Assembly: GCA_024305745.1 (NCBI GenBank)
Contig: JAHRBS010000003.1
Span: forward strand, 62,001 to 126,000
DNA: 64,000 bases
From: Polyporus tsugae
Lineage: Eukaryota > Basidiomycota > Agaricomycetes > Polyporales > Polyporaceae
Reading direction: 5' to 3'
Shown piece by piece: positions 12,301 to 24,164 of this stretch (position 1 is its first letter; each line of letters opens with the position of its first letter). The position numbers and the translations under genes were made by a program. Below the pieces are notes generated by a model. It did no database searches. It had not been told where the DNA came from and saw only the letters and a list, made by a program, of their open reading frames with translations.

Positions 12301-12958
12301 TGGTTTGGCGTGGTTGTGGTTGCGGTTGTGGTTGTGGTTGTGGTTTGGTCCTTGGACGGGAAGCTGTTCGCTGCTTGTCTGTCACGGATCTTGTGTGGCT
12401 TATCGCGGTTGGGCCGGATCTGTGTGTGGGTCGTGCGGGCGCGTCTGGCCGCTCTTCGCTGCTTCGCGCGTCCGATGGAGACTGCGGAAAGATGGCAGCG
12501 CGCCATTGCGCCTTCCGTTCCTCTGCTCCGACTTCTGAACTCGCATCTCATCTCGCCATCCGTGTTCTCATCTTTGCTCTGCAAACCCACACGTAACCTA
12601 AACTGACGTCTTTCTGCTTCTCTTTGCCTCACAGGCGTCGGACGGGAGCGCGCAGCTGACGATGCGCGAGGAGATGGAGACGAACCTCATCCGGTCCCTC
12701 ATCCAGTCCTACTTTGCCATCGTCCGGCAGACGATCCAGGACCTCGTCCCCAAGGCGATCATGCACCTCCTCGTGAACAACACGTCGCAGCAGGTCCAGA
12801 ACCGGCTCGTCGCCGCGCTGTACAAGCCTGAGCTCTTCGGGGAGCTCCTCAACGAGGACGAGGCCCTCGTCGCGGAGCGGACGCGTGTCAAGGCGCTGCT
12901 GGACGCGTACCGGGACGCGTTCAAGACGCTTTCGGAAGTTACCCTCAAGTCGTCATGA
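9367..12958 (+). CDS. DNM1: Dynamin-related GTPase of the DNM1 (mitochondrial/peroxisomal fission) type
   Basis: Ten exons give 812 aa: 9367-9424, 9474-9505, 9559-9599, 9661-9958, 10325-10404, 10465-10933, 10998-11360, 11418-11630, 11680-12240, 12635-12958. The GTPase domain has the P-loop GSQSAGKSS (about residues 32-40), the switch motif DLPGLTK and TKLD. The middle domain carries [20 protein letters not shown] and INTNHPAF, which match DNM1 rather than VPS1. A Ser/Ala/Asn-rich variable insert lies in exon 9, and the C-terminal exon is a GTPase effector domain ([14 protein letters not shown]...). In this family the protein assembles into rings on mitochondria to drive fission. Introns 4 (366 nt) and 9 (394 nt) are long for this genome; intron 9 has a GTTGTG-rich run near 12310-12345. 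Confidence 0.96.
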
Positions 12959-13842
12959 GTGGGCGGCTGCGCCTTGGATGTCGGAGTTAGTGGTTGGAGC
13001 TGAAGACAGATAATGGGGCCGCTTCCGCGGATGTTGGCGTTGACGAACACGGTCGCATACACATGTTGCTACACGCTCTCGTTACAGCTAGAATTTGCTT
13101 TGTCGTATCGCATCTCTCCTCTTCTGTTTGGTTCTCATGATCATGTCCATGCATGCGCATCGTATCCGTACCGTACCTTTACATACACGTTTCCTCAATA
13201 TATACCGATCATCTCACTTCACCTGACGTGATGCCTTCGTAGTCGTGAATACGGCCAGCAACGCAGCACTCATTTTTTGATCTCGGAACCCTGGACCGTA
13301 AGTCGGTCGGACTCAGGTCGCAGCTTGAACGGTGCAGGGGCCCTTGTGATCGTGATCAAAACATGAGTTCATTAGGATTCATGTACATAACAGCGGTAGC
13401 AGCCAGCCCCCAACGAGCGTGTATGCGCGAGGGCGGCGGCGGATCATTAACGTTGTACAGGAACGTGGACAGCGTGGGGGCAAATGGGGTACATCATTAC
13501 ACAGCAAACGTCAGCCAGGACATCGGAACGTACGTACAAACGGCATCTATGTTGTATGCGACACGGGACGGGACGGCGGCGGCGCCGACTGAAATGCAAT
13601 GGCAGATCAGCTCAGGACGCAGGGGGGGGGGTGGGGGGGTTGGGAGTGGGAGTGGGGGGCGGGATGAGGACGGAGGGAGGATTGTACATCGGAGAACATG
13701 ACGAGGACACCCAGACATTCGACCAGCAAGAGCACAGCATAGCACACCAGAGACAGAGAGCGGGACGGGGACAGCCAGTTCTAAGTACCGCGCGGTACCA
13801 GGGATCGGAGCGGGAGAGCGGGGGAGGCGCAACTCGGGCACC
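12959..13842. other. Tail-to-tail intergenic region between DNM1 and the BCS1-like gene
   Basis: The two genes converge, so this holds both 3' untranslated regions. A G-rich stretch at about 13621-13660 is interrupted by few other bases. I see no gene; the two overlapping plus-strand frames at 13363-13903 are low-complexity. Confidence 0.6.
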
Positions 13843-16800
13843 TCACGCGCTCGGGGACGCGTCCGCCGACTGCGACTCGGGTTCCCATGCGCCAGGGGCC
13901 TGAGGCTCGGAGCCAGTAGCAACGGGGGCTTGCGGCTGCTGCTCGGCCTTGACCGCGACCCACTTGTCGGACGGCTTGCTCGCCTTGTCGGCCTCCTCCT
14001 CCTCGGACGTGAGGCTCTCTTCCGTGTCGGCATCGGCGCCGCTCGTGTTCTCCGACTCTGACGTGGACGTCGAGGAGTCCGAGGACGGCTCGGCGGGCTG
14101 CGGACTGCTGCTGCCGCTGCCGTCCGCTGACGCGGCGAGCTTGGCTTCGCGGCGCTTCGACTTGACGCGCTGTTCCTTTTTCTGCGGTTGCTGCTGCTGG
14201 AGCAGGAGCTCCTTCTCGAGCTTCTGTGCAACGTGCGGTGAGGCGTGAGCACGGTCGTACGGTAAAATCCAGCATGGGTAGCGACTTCGTGACGATCGTT
14301 TCATACCTCTTTCGCCACCTTTTCTTCCTTCTGCGCGCGCGGCCACGCGTTAAAAGTCAGCGAGACTATCATTAAGGGCAAAACGTCCGATTCTTCACAG
14401 TACCTCTTTCGCATCGCCTTCTTCCTTCTGTGAAAAAAATAAAGCGTGTCAGCGCCCAGCGTACTCAGAAGGCCGAAACCCAAAACGCGAAAATTAAAGG
14501 CGAGAGAACCGAAACAAGCCGCCATGGCCAATGCGCACTGTCCAAACGTAAAAGGAAAGGAACGCGCCGAGCGAGACGACACGCACCTCCTTCCGCGCCT
14601 TCTCTTCTGCCTCCTTCTTCTCCTTGGCTTCGCGCTGTTTCGGTTTCGCAGGGAAAAAAAAAAAAAAAAAAAAGAGAAACCCCGAGCGCGCGTCAGCGGG
14701 TCAATGTACGCCCGCACGGGCAAAACCGGACACTGTTTCACACACACGCACCTCCTCCTTCTCTTTCTTCATCTTCTCGCGCATCTCGCGCTCGGAGACG
14801 ACCCTGTGCAGCAACCACGTGAAGATTAGCTTTAGCTCAACTCTAGCCCTAGCGCGCACCGGGGATTCAAACGGAGGGAAGGGAGGGAGCCAAGACGCCG
14901 ACGCCGACACGCACCACGCCGCGACCTCGTCCACGCACTCGCGCGGGCGGGTCTTGTTCCGGAGCAGGTACCCTTGGAGGGCGGCGACCTAGATGCACAC
15001 ACACAGAGCAAATGACACAAAACGATAAAACAAACGATGGCCCCCGAGTCAGCCAACGCCAGAAAAGCCAAAGCGAAAGCGCACACGCACGCTCAGCTCG
15101 TTCTCGGGGATCGCATCCGCGAAGCGCCGCGCGAGCTCCGAGATCTCCTCCTCGGACAGGAGCGGGATCGCATGCGCCCGCGTCGCGCGCTCGCGCTTCG
15201 ACTCCGCCATGTTCGCCGCCGTTGCCGTTGCCGTTACCGCCGTTGCCGCCTTGTCCTTGTCCGTGTCCGTGTCCTTGCCCTTCCCTGCCGTTTCAGCGGA
15301 CGCGGAGGCAGGCGCGGGCTTGGCGGGGAAGAAGCACTTGAAGATGCCCTCCGCCTGCCACTTGGTCGCGTGCTTGAAGTTCACCCAGACGTCCATGCGC
15401 CCCGGGCGGCTCAGCGCGGGGTCGAGGCGCTCGATGTGGTTCGTCGTCGCGAACAGGAGCCTGCGGGCCAAGAGGGGGCAGGGGAAGGGGGAGGGGAGGG
15501 GGAGAAATCGTCAGCATGGGTCGCGTCATGCAGGCATAGGCGGCGATGGGGCGGCGCACGAGGGCGGAGAGGCATGGGGGGGGGGGGGGGGGGGGGGGGA
15601 GAACGCTGTTGGACTAATGCCGACTTACCGGCCCTCGGCGGCGGCGACGCCGTCGAGGCTGTTCAGGAGACCGCTCAGAGAGAGCGTCGAGCCGTCGTTG
15701 TTTTCGTCGAGCTCCTTTTTCTTGGAGGAAGAAGACGACCCGCTCGAGGACGAGGAGGTCGGGATGCCTGTGGACGTCTCGTCGCGGGAGATGCCGCGCG
15801 TGAACGCCGCGTCTAGGTCTTCGAGCAGGAGGATACACCTATTCGGGCAGGAGGAGGTCAGCGGTCACGTACGGTTCCCCCGCGCCCGCGCGCTCGTTTC
15901 TGGATCGTCCCATGCTAGTGGTCGTTTCCCGAAACGGCGACTTGGCCACAGCGCCAACGAACTGGATAGATCAATCTGAGATACTGACCTTGAAGGCACG
16001 TTGCCCATGAGCGTCGTGAGCGTGTTATCGCTCATCCTGGCAAACGAACACACGGCGCAGAAGCGTCCCTGGTCAGCATGATCATCTCTCGGTCATTCCA
16101 GACAACATGCGCATCATCCTCACCCCTTCGACGACAGGCTGACGACATAAATGTCAAGCCCCAGCTCGCCCGCCAAGCTGTGGATGAGCGAGGTCTTCCC
16201 ACTGCAGGACCGACGTGATCAAGCGCATGAGAACGAGAACCACCCGGAGCAAGACGACGTGCGCACCTCCCCGGGACCCCGTGCAGCAGATAGCCGCGGC
16301 GGAATGGAATTCCTGTCGGCGTGGACGTCAGCAGGTCTGACGGCCGCAGAGTGACTGGTCAGGGTTCGCCGCGCTGCACTCACCACGCTCGGCATACCTG
16401 GGAGCGAGCGAAGACGGAGTGTCAGCAAGCCGTGCATCACAGGACCAGCGCGGAGACGCGGACGCAGCAGCTCACCAGTCTTCGGAGGCAAGGAAGTCCT
16501 TGCAGTCTGCAAGAATCATGTCCTTCACGCCGGGCTCGAGCACGATCGAGCTCATGGGCCGCTTCTGGCGCGCGCCGTTCCATCGCCAACAGCCGTACGT
16601 GCTGCAGGAGCGCAGCGTATGTGCGAAACACAAGAGGAGTGGTCAGGTCGGGTCGGGGCGGGTCGGGATGCGCGCGTCATACGTACGTGTCGGCCATGAA
16701 GATGTGCACGCGGTGCTCCGCGTCCTTCTCGTACTCACGCTTCGCTTCGAGCACGAGCCGTTTGAGGATGTCGTTGTTCCGCGCGACGACGCTGTGTGAC

Positions 16801-18078
16801 GGGGCGTATTAAGTAGGGTGCCGTGATGGGCTGCATCGAATCAAAGCGCCAGGGAAGACCGCGAGCGAAATGAAGACGATACCTTATTTTGAGCTCAGCA
16901 CAGGAGCCGTAGTCCTGGAAGCGCTTCGTGCGGGTTATCTAGTTTATTTGACGGCTCATCAGAACGTGCCGCCCCGCCCGTCCGCTGCGTGCATCACGCC
17001 GCAGCGAACCCCGGGAGAAAGTTAGAAAGCTTACGCGAAGCCAATGCCCCCGATAGTAAATGGTGTGTGTCGTATCTGTTTATGCGCATGAAAGAATAAT
17101 GAGGATTATGTCAGGTAAACGCAGGCAAGAAGACGATGATCGAGAGCACGGAACTTACCCATACTCGGCACAATCGCGACTGGTCGCCAGCGACGGCGCG
17201 AGAACGCAGTGCGGAAGCGATGTTAGCGTTACCGAAGTCGAGGTAAGTAAGTCGGAACAATGTAGGCCATCCATCAGCGTCGCGTTCCTTGGTCCTCGGC
17301 CGCGGCCGCGTTTGGTCCGGCTACATTGTATGGGCGCTCACCTTTGCGTCTCCGGCCGCCCCCTTGCGCGAACTCCGACGACTCATCGTCCTCTTCCTCC
17401 TGTTCGTCGTCGATGTCGCCGGTCGTCTTCTGCGACAGTCCGTGGCGGCTGACGGAGCGCGTGGTGATGTCGAACTCCCGGCTCCGGCCCCATGCAGGTT
17501 GCTAAATCGGTATATTCGTCTCAGTCCGAAATGCCCTCACCGCGGATTGGGCAGTGTACGTGCCTTGGAGAGCCAATGCATCAACCTGGCAAATGCGCAA
17601 TTTGTCAGCCAACAGCCTCCGACAGATGCGCGGCGCAGTGTCCTTATGACCAGAACGAAGGTACGGATGGAAGAGGGGGGGGAGGAATGGGAGCTTGGCG
17701 GATGGGAAGGGCGGTGTTGCGACGAATGGAGACGGGGACGTCGGACGTACCAGTCATATGGGTAGTCTTCTTGACTGAAATGCGCGGTCAGGAAGAACGC
17801 TGTCGGCGACGATGAATGACGCGGTCAGGTGTGCGGCCGGTGACGCCGACGGTGTCCTGAGGAGGCAACTCACAGTCTATGAAGCCATTCCACGCCGAGA
17901 CGGACGCCCTGCGCGCAGTCTCTACCGTTCCGCCGATGACGACAAGTTTCTGTACACGACGATGGAGGAATATGTCAGCAGGAGGTAAGCGGAGAGAACG
18001 CGGAGAACCGACCAGGGTGTCGTGAATGGGATTGCTGTTCCCTGTGAGAGGCGAAAGCAAACTCTTTATAGCTTGCAT
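13843..18078 (-). CDS. BCS1-like AAA ATPase (BCS1_N domain), 22 exons
   Basis: Exons from the start: 18078-18013, 17949-17874, 17799-17751, 17585-17564, 17501-17342, 17179-17159, 17075-17035, 16938-16883, 16791-16687, 16601-16476, 16397-16384, 16312-16267, 16201-16124, 16036-15989, 15838-15629, 15460-15091, 14988-14915, 14803-14752, 14634-14587, 14427-14404, 14330-14307, 14223-13843 (696 aa, frame closes exactly). The N-terminal part shows the BCS1_N signature (FFLTAHFSQEDYPYDW, SREFDITTRS, YYRGHWLR). The AAA domain has Walker A GVPGSGKTS (about 257-265), Walker B ILLLEDLDAAF and the sensor LLFATTNH. The C-terminus is a Lys/Glu-rich then Ser/Glu-rich tail, absent from yeast Bcs1, which inserts the Rieske protein into complex III. 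Mushrooms carry many BCS1-like paralogues, so the exact role is open. Exon 4 ends with a GC donor (gcacgt). Confidence 0.92.
14307..14427 (-). repeat. Two tandem 24-nt microexons encoding near-identical octapeptides
   Basis: On the minus strand 14427-14404 encodes KEEGDAKE and 14330-14307 encodes KEEKVAKE. Both are flanked by cag acceptors and gta donors, are in phase 0 and are separated by a 73-nt intron. The exon before (14634-14587) encodes the related REAKEKKEAEEKARKE and the exon after begins KLEKELLL. Tandem exon duplication is the likely origin. Confidence 0.8.
14654..14673. repeat. Run of 20 A (poly-T in the BCS1-like transcript)
   Basis: Twenty consecutive A on the plus strand lie in an intron of the minus-strand BCS1-like gene. 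In transcript sense they form a poly-pyrimidine tract about 16 nt upstream of the acceptor at 14635. Confidence 0.9.
15576..15599. repeat. Run of 24 G
   Basis: Twenty-four consecutive G on the plus strand lie in the intron between the exons 15838-15629 and 15460-15091 of the BCS1-like gene. The length may be a sequencing estimate rather than the real value. Confidence 0.9.
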
Positions 18079-21000
18079 TATGGAGGAGGGGGGAAAGGGA
18101 AAGGGGGACAGGCAGAGTCGGGCGGGAGGCAGAGGAGGAGGGGTTTATAACCTGTCGGCGTTGCCTCGTGTGCACTGTGCGTCTGTCGGACTCGGATGCG
18201 CGAGAAGAATGGGGCTACTGTACCGCCCGCGCCAAGGGGCACAATGACTGCTTGACAAGATCGAATCCTAGTACGTAGCTGCAGACATCAGCGGGAAGGA
18301 GGACTGCCCTCCGCGAGCCCCGCCAGGCTGGTAGTGGCTGAAATCTGGAGATGCGGGACTTGTCCGTGCGAAATGACGGGGGATTAATGCGAAGAGTTCT
18401 TGCCCGACTGTGGCGTGGCGGAGTTGGCAATCCCTCCCAAATCCGCGTCCTGCCATACACGGAAAGGCGCGCGACGGAGGCACGACACAGATCGCACTCG
18501 AGTCCGTCCCACGCATCTACCACCTGAGACCGCCGTTCCGTATAACGTACACATTTGTCTTCTCGCCCACAGCCCTCAATCTTCGCCGACAGACACCGAT
18601 GGCACCGACGCGGCCCTCGATCGCATCCGAGTGCGTCTGTCTGTGGCTGCCAGTGGCTGCGGAAGCTCACAGTCAGAAGATTCACGTCGACGTCCCTGCC
18701 CCCAGGCCCGCCTCGTGCCACGGCTATAATAGCAGTCATCTTTCGTAGACTGTCCCACCGTCCCCGGACCTCAGCTCGAGTTTGGGCTCCTGACTCCTCC
18801 AACCAACCAATCGCACACCGGCATCCGCCATCATCGCGTCCGTCCACTTGTCATCCTCGCTCGCTCGTGGCCACATCCAAGAACTTTAGAATTCCTGCGT
18901 AACCCCGCATCGGCGCCGCGTCGTCTGTGCGCCTGGGCCTGCATCCCCGCATCCCCAAGGAGTGTGCATAAGTAGTAGCGTAGGCGGCCACCGTCACTCG
19001 CTAGCACGAACAGTGGATGCGCGGCAGCTCGGTCCGCGCCACAGGCGGGTGGTCTGGTGCCAGTGGCGGCTCGCGACGCCATCCTCGATCCTCCTCGATC
19101 CCCACGTTCGAGCGCCGTGGCCCGTGGCGGTCGGCAGTGGGGACATGGTCTGATCCAATCACAAATATTTGCGACCACACCTCCCCGGCTGCGACGTGTG
19201 TGTGTGTTCATGTGGCTGGCCAGCTGAGAGGGGAATGACTCACAGAGTTTCAGTCCTGGGACGCGCGCACTGCTCCTGCTCAGCACCAGCACCAGCACCA
19301 GCACCAACAGATTCGCGTTGGTTGGTCAGACCCGCCCCCGCACCTGACGAGCAAGGGAACACGAACTGCATCTCTTGCGCAAGCCCCACAGCGCGAACGC
19401 GAAGCTAGGATAGATGCACCGTCCGGAAGAATTTCTTTGAAGCGCGTTTACGTCGAACTTCACGACGTGCGCGACTCCGCCTGCACGTCTTGACTGACGA
19501 AAAAAACCTTGAACGTTGACCTAATCATCATAGCGCGCGCGCTCCCCGTACGTCCCCGTCGTGGCTCGTACGTACGCCTGAGACCCGTCCCATGTCCCGT
19601 GTGGGACGATAATGTCGTACGTCGTACGTCGTATGTATACGCCGGAGCCCGGGCCCGCTCTACGTCCTCAAGCTCAAGTCGCACCCCGCCGGGAATCAAA
19701 TCTGGACCTGGACCCCGATCCAAGCGACCTCCCGGAATCCGCGGGGGGCGTGAGAGGAGGATGCGTCCAATCTGGAAATAGCCCAGCGCAATGCGCAATG
19801 TCGAGCGAGCGAGCTTGAGCCTCGAGGCTCGCGTGATGGCGGGCACCTCTTCCCAACACGGTCGTCCTCGGAGCCTCCGGCCGGGCACCAATTCGCGAAA
19901 GTTGCAACAACTCCGAGGGCGAAGGCACCTCCGATCCGGCATACGTAAACTTGAGAAGGGCCGCCCCCGCCCCACCCCGCACCGCACCGTACGGTATTGA
20001 TAGAGTATCATTACCTCTCAAACTCCCCAGCCGGGCTCGGACGCTGCCACATTCGTTCGCGCGTGATTCCGATTCGCATACGCCCATACGCATGCCGCTG
20101 CGGAGCTGTTGCCTCTGCAAGTATGTAAGCACACACATACTTGTCAGGTCCTCGCTTGCCTGTCGCGGTGCGGGGAACGGGGCGCAGGGTTCTGGCAGGG
20201 TTGACTGTTGTGTCATGAGAACGTGCCGGGCCATCCGGCACACACGCCTGACGGCCCCTGCAGCCTTTCAAGCTGTTGCTCGAGTACGTGACCGTGAGCA
20301 CTGCGGCTGCGGGGCAGAGCGTACAAACGAGTCGTCTTATCTGGAGCCGCCGCCCGACCCCAGGTAAAAAGCACGAGCAGCCGGAATCTCCCCAGGTCAC
20401 GGGAGCGTCGTATGCGAGAATTCGGAGGCTCGCGCGGGGCGAGGACGATCTATCCCGGTTGCGAAACTCGACCGTCGCCTGGGCTAGGATCGTCCTCGGA
20501 ACGCGACGTCCAAACAAGGCAGGGCCCCAGTTTCGAGCCTTGAGCTTGGGGGCGCCGCTCCACCCAGCAGCGCGATGTCCGCCCGCCGCGTGTCTGTGTC
20601 TGTGTGGTGAGTCACGCGGGCTGTCCAGCGTTCATGCGTTCATGCCCTGCATGGAAATGATGAGACACCAGATACGCCCATGAACGCTGGGCATGCCATG
20701 ACGCACACACCGTACACGTACGTGTCCAGCCCCCGGAAGTGAACTTGAACCTTGAGCCTGAAATTGGACATCGACGAGCCCGCTGTGGATGCCCCTGGCC
20801 CCATTGGCGATGACCCTACTTGGTCTGAGGATGGGGGCAGAGGCCCAAGATGTCGGAGGCGAGGGTACAGTGGCGCGTGCACACTGCACGACGACGGTAC
20901 GGCGGTGAAGCCTTCCTGGAAAGGCGTGCAGTGACGCTCCGCGCAGCGGTACCCGTCCCGATACCGCCGCCTAGGCCCGCTGCTTTGCTTCGATCACTGC

Positions 21001-22154
21001 ACGTCCTTCGGCAGTGTCGATTGCGACGAGGCGCTCGGGGTGCACAATTCAAAACTCCGATGCCTAGACGGAAACTGGAGGGGAGCGACTAGGACCGAGA
21101 CACCGTGCAGGACGAGACACAGAAACCGAGGAACGCAGACCCGGATCGCAGCAAGGAACTGGGGTCGGGCGGAGAGAGATCGCGATCGCAACAAGGAAGG
21201 TAGAAGGCGGTCAGAGGAAGGTAGCAATGGATTCGGAGGGAAGATCAGCATCGTATGAGGGAACCAGAAATCGCCCAGGCGTCCAGATTGGTACGGGAGC
21301 GGATGGAAAGCGGGCGTGTCTTGACATATCGCTACAATCTGGTGGGAGCCCATATCCATGATGAGAAACGGTCTGAAAGAATGGCACCTGCGAGACGGAA
21401 TTATGTGGCAAGCTGTGTGATGGTAGAGATAGAAAAACCACGAGGTGCACCGTACCAAACCACAACCAGCAGATCGAAAAGCCACTCGTGTCTAGAAGAG
21501 ATCTATGGGCGTCCTAAGAACGGAGATGGAATCGTCCCGATAATCAGTGCACAAACAGCATGCTCACATAGCCAATAAAGCACATTGTAACCATAGACAC
21601 TCCGCGATGGAGATGGGCGGTGAGACCGTGCCGCCGCAGAAAATAATGTATCTGCTTCTCAGGAAGCTGCATCAGATGATAATCGCGGCGGCACAATGCA
21701 CACATACCGCGCGTTCCCGGATGGATTGCGGGTAAAACCAATTCGGACGATATTGTGTGAATTGGAAACGCATACGAGAACGTCATGTCCGTCTATTCAA
21801 ACCCGGAACTATGCGTAAAAGGTAAGACGGTCCATGTGATACTCAAGTCATTGACGGAGAATGCTTCATCGGAGAAGAGCGCCACCACGCACCGTATATT
21901 GAGAGCGAACTTCTACACCAGTGGACGAGCATTAGGAGCATATGACGTATCGTGCGCTTCAGTCCTGGCGTCGTACGTAACTCCACGACCAGTCAGACGC
22001 CAGGACGGCTCTTCGCGACCTAGAATGGCTGAGACAAAAATGACCATTAGAAGCAGGGTACATTATGAGCTATGCGGGGAAAGTGTTCGTCAGAGCTCGC
22101 GTCAACAAGCCGTCCGAAGACGCACCTTAAACAAACCGAAAGCGAATCCGTGTG
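18079..22154. other. 4.1-kb stretch without a supportable gene
   Basis: GC-rich random frames occur on both strands, the longest a minus-strand 210-aa frame at 18215-18847 with no motif. Visible small repeats are a CAGCAC run near 19281-19305, a CGTACGT-type run near 19614-19640 and an inverted repeat at 20625-20690. Neither strand shows a chain of exons with conserved protein sequence. The upstream region of the BCS1-like gene should lie at its left end and the 3' untranslated region of SYS1 at its right end. Confidence 0.5.
20625..20690. repeat. 12-bp perfect inverted repeat
   Basis: The arm ccagcgttcatg (20625-20636) recurs as catgaacgctgg at 20679-20690, leaving a 42-nt spacer. It could fold into a hairpin or be a small element end. 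No gene is attached to it. Confidence 0.7.
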
Positions 22155-22964
22155 CTAGTCTTCCCGAAGGAGACTACCCATCTCCACACTGTCCTCCGCG
22201 TCGTGCGCTGGAGCGACCACGAGGCCCTCGTTCATCTCCCGCTTGACACATAACTGTTCTGCAAAGACGACGGTGCCCCCGGCGCTGATGCACATGACGA
22301 CCCAGAAGAAGAGGGATGTTGGAATCGCCGCGGCGTAGTACGTGGTGAGAACGAGGTGATTGAATAGGAAGGTAAGAGCGAAGTCGAGGATGAATCTTGG
22401 TCGCCGGATGAGCGCATATAGATAGTATATGCTGCAAAGCCAGCCCGCGGATGCATGAGGGGATATGGGGCACTCGATGAGAGGGGATGTGCTTACTCTG
22501 CCGCCGAGGCTGCCATCCAACAGACTGCGATGATCCAAGATCGCACAGGATCCACGCTCCTGAAGGCTCCCTGCTGGATTGACCCCATCCCGACTTGCTT
22601 GCCTCCGCTCCATACTGAGTTGAAGGACTTCCAGGGGCCTTCACCTGGTAGTGCGTGTGTTGTGGGTCGACCGGCCATCTCTCGCCAATCCATGATCATC
22701 CCTAGAGTCGGGCCAGTCAGGTTAGACAGCAGTGATGGTAAACGCATGGCATACCAACATTAGCAGCACCACCCTCGTATTCCAGGGATCTAGATTCAGC
22801 AAACATGACGAGCATCGGGGGGATGAGAAAGGAAAGAGTCAGGTAGTGCAACGTCTGGAGGGCGACGATCTGGGATGGTGGTCAGTGTCTGGAATATTTG
22901 GGCGGGGATGAAGAGTCACTTGGGAGATGAGGAGGACAGGGTCCCATCCTGTCGACTTTGCCAT
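22155..22964 (-). CDS. SYS1: SYS1 family Golgi membrane protein
   Basis: Four exons (22964-22920, 22869-22755, 22701-22497, 22431-22155) give 213 aa, the usual size for the family. The N-terminus TGWDPVLLISQ and the hydrophobic segments IVALQTLHYLTLSFLIPPML, SWIIAVCWMAASAADIYYLY, FILDFALTFLFNHLVLTTYY and PTSLFFWVVMCISAGGTVVF match the four-helix Sys1 pattern. In yeast and human, Sys1 recruits the Arl3/ARFRP1 GTPase to late Golgi membranes. The C-terminal tail is acidic (EDSVEMGSLLRED). Confidence 0.93.
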
Positions 22965-23154
22965 CGTCGTGGTCGTTGTCCAGGACGCATGTTCACCATC
23001 GAGCCTTGGGCGCTATCTCTGATTTCGGCAAAAGCCGATAGCGATCAGCTCACTCACAAACTTTTGTCAACATACAGTATCTCCTCTCTGAAATAACCCT
23101 TTCGACGCGTTTGGCTTCTACAACTTCGCATCCGTACCGTCCACCCTACCCCAG

Positions 23155-23271
23155 ATGGACGACCTCGAGCAAGTAACATTCACATGTATGATTGCAGTGG
23201 TCACGGTCGTTGGAACCGGACGGCCAGGCGGTCGCGTCCTTTTCAAGAAGCGCGTTGAAGGATTTACGTGA
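23155..23271 (+). pseudogene. P450 relic: first exon fused directly to last exon (internal deletion)
   Basis: The 38-codon frame starts MDDLEQVTFTCMIAVVTVV, aligning with the membrane anchor of the P450s at 24165 (MDDLQAVAFACLAVLI) and 46925. It then passes straight into RPGGRVLFKKRVEGFT, aligning with their C-termini (GGRILFKKR, HGRVLFKKREGSV). The whole catalytic middle, about 450 residues, is missing. The 3' flank (ggatggctcgaattctcgg) also resembles the flank of the P450 ending at 49089. Confidence 0.85.
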
Positions 23272-24164
23272 CTGGCCAGCTGGATAGGTTGGGGATGGCT
23301 CGAATTCTCGGTCTATACGTATATATGAAGGTGCGCGCATGCAATCAAAGGCAGCGGGGTATTGTAAGCTGAGGCTTCGCGGTATCCGTATCGAGCGATG
23401 CATGGCCTGACGTACAGCAAGAACGGCGGTGTAACAACATTGCCCGACAATCGGCCATGACCTTGTCGATGTCGTGGCTCTTCCAATACTTACTCTCGGA
23501 TTAAACTAGAGCAGGTGCCAGGCTTGGTTCGCCGGACGTCGACTGGGCGCTTCCTCTAGCGCTGTGCGGCAAAGGCCGATAACTGAGCGCGGCGGCATCC
23601 TTGACTCCAACTCACCGTCGTCCTTCTTGATGATGCGCTCAAGCTTTACGAACCCATGCATACGTCGAGTCGCTGCGACATCCACATGCACATTTATCGT
23701 ATCAATGCACGCAGCGATATGCCGTCATCATCCATTCAACGGCATAATTGAGCTCGAGGCTGTCCGCTAGTAGTAGTAGTGCCCGATACTGCTGATTAGA
23801 CTGGTACCGCGTTGGGAAGATGTGAGTACGCCTCTGTCACTGTCAGCCAGCACCAACTGAGTATTTCCCCCATAGGCTGTCATTTCGGTCTTCCCTGATA
23901 CCTATATGCAGGTCACAAAAGCTCCTCTCCAAGAGAAGGGGCTCATGACGCTCGCGAAAGGTAAATGCCGTACCCCATTTCCTAAGCATGCCTCACTCTT
24001 CGTTTCAGAAATATCTTCTCTACGCTTTTGAGCGTTCAGATTCCCCAATGTGACCGTCGCCCCTTTTGCCCCCCGGTGAGGCTCCCACGGCTGCAGCCAT
24101 ATATGCTTGCATGCACTGGCACAGCACGTTGCCTCCTATCCGAGCGACGCCCATCCTGCCCCGC
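23272..24164. other. Intergenic, no supportable gene
   Basis: Short frames only. A minus-strand patch near 23640-23690 (HGFVKLERIIKKDDGELESR) looks protein-like but has no partner exons. Confidence 0.5.

Noticed and set aside
18215..18847. 210-aa minus-strand frame upstream of the BCS1-like gene
   Set aside because: No start context, motif or exon chain; composition equals the surrounding GC-rich DNA.
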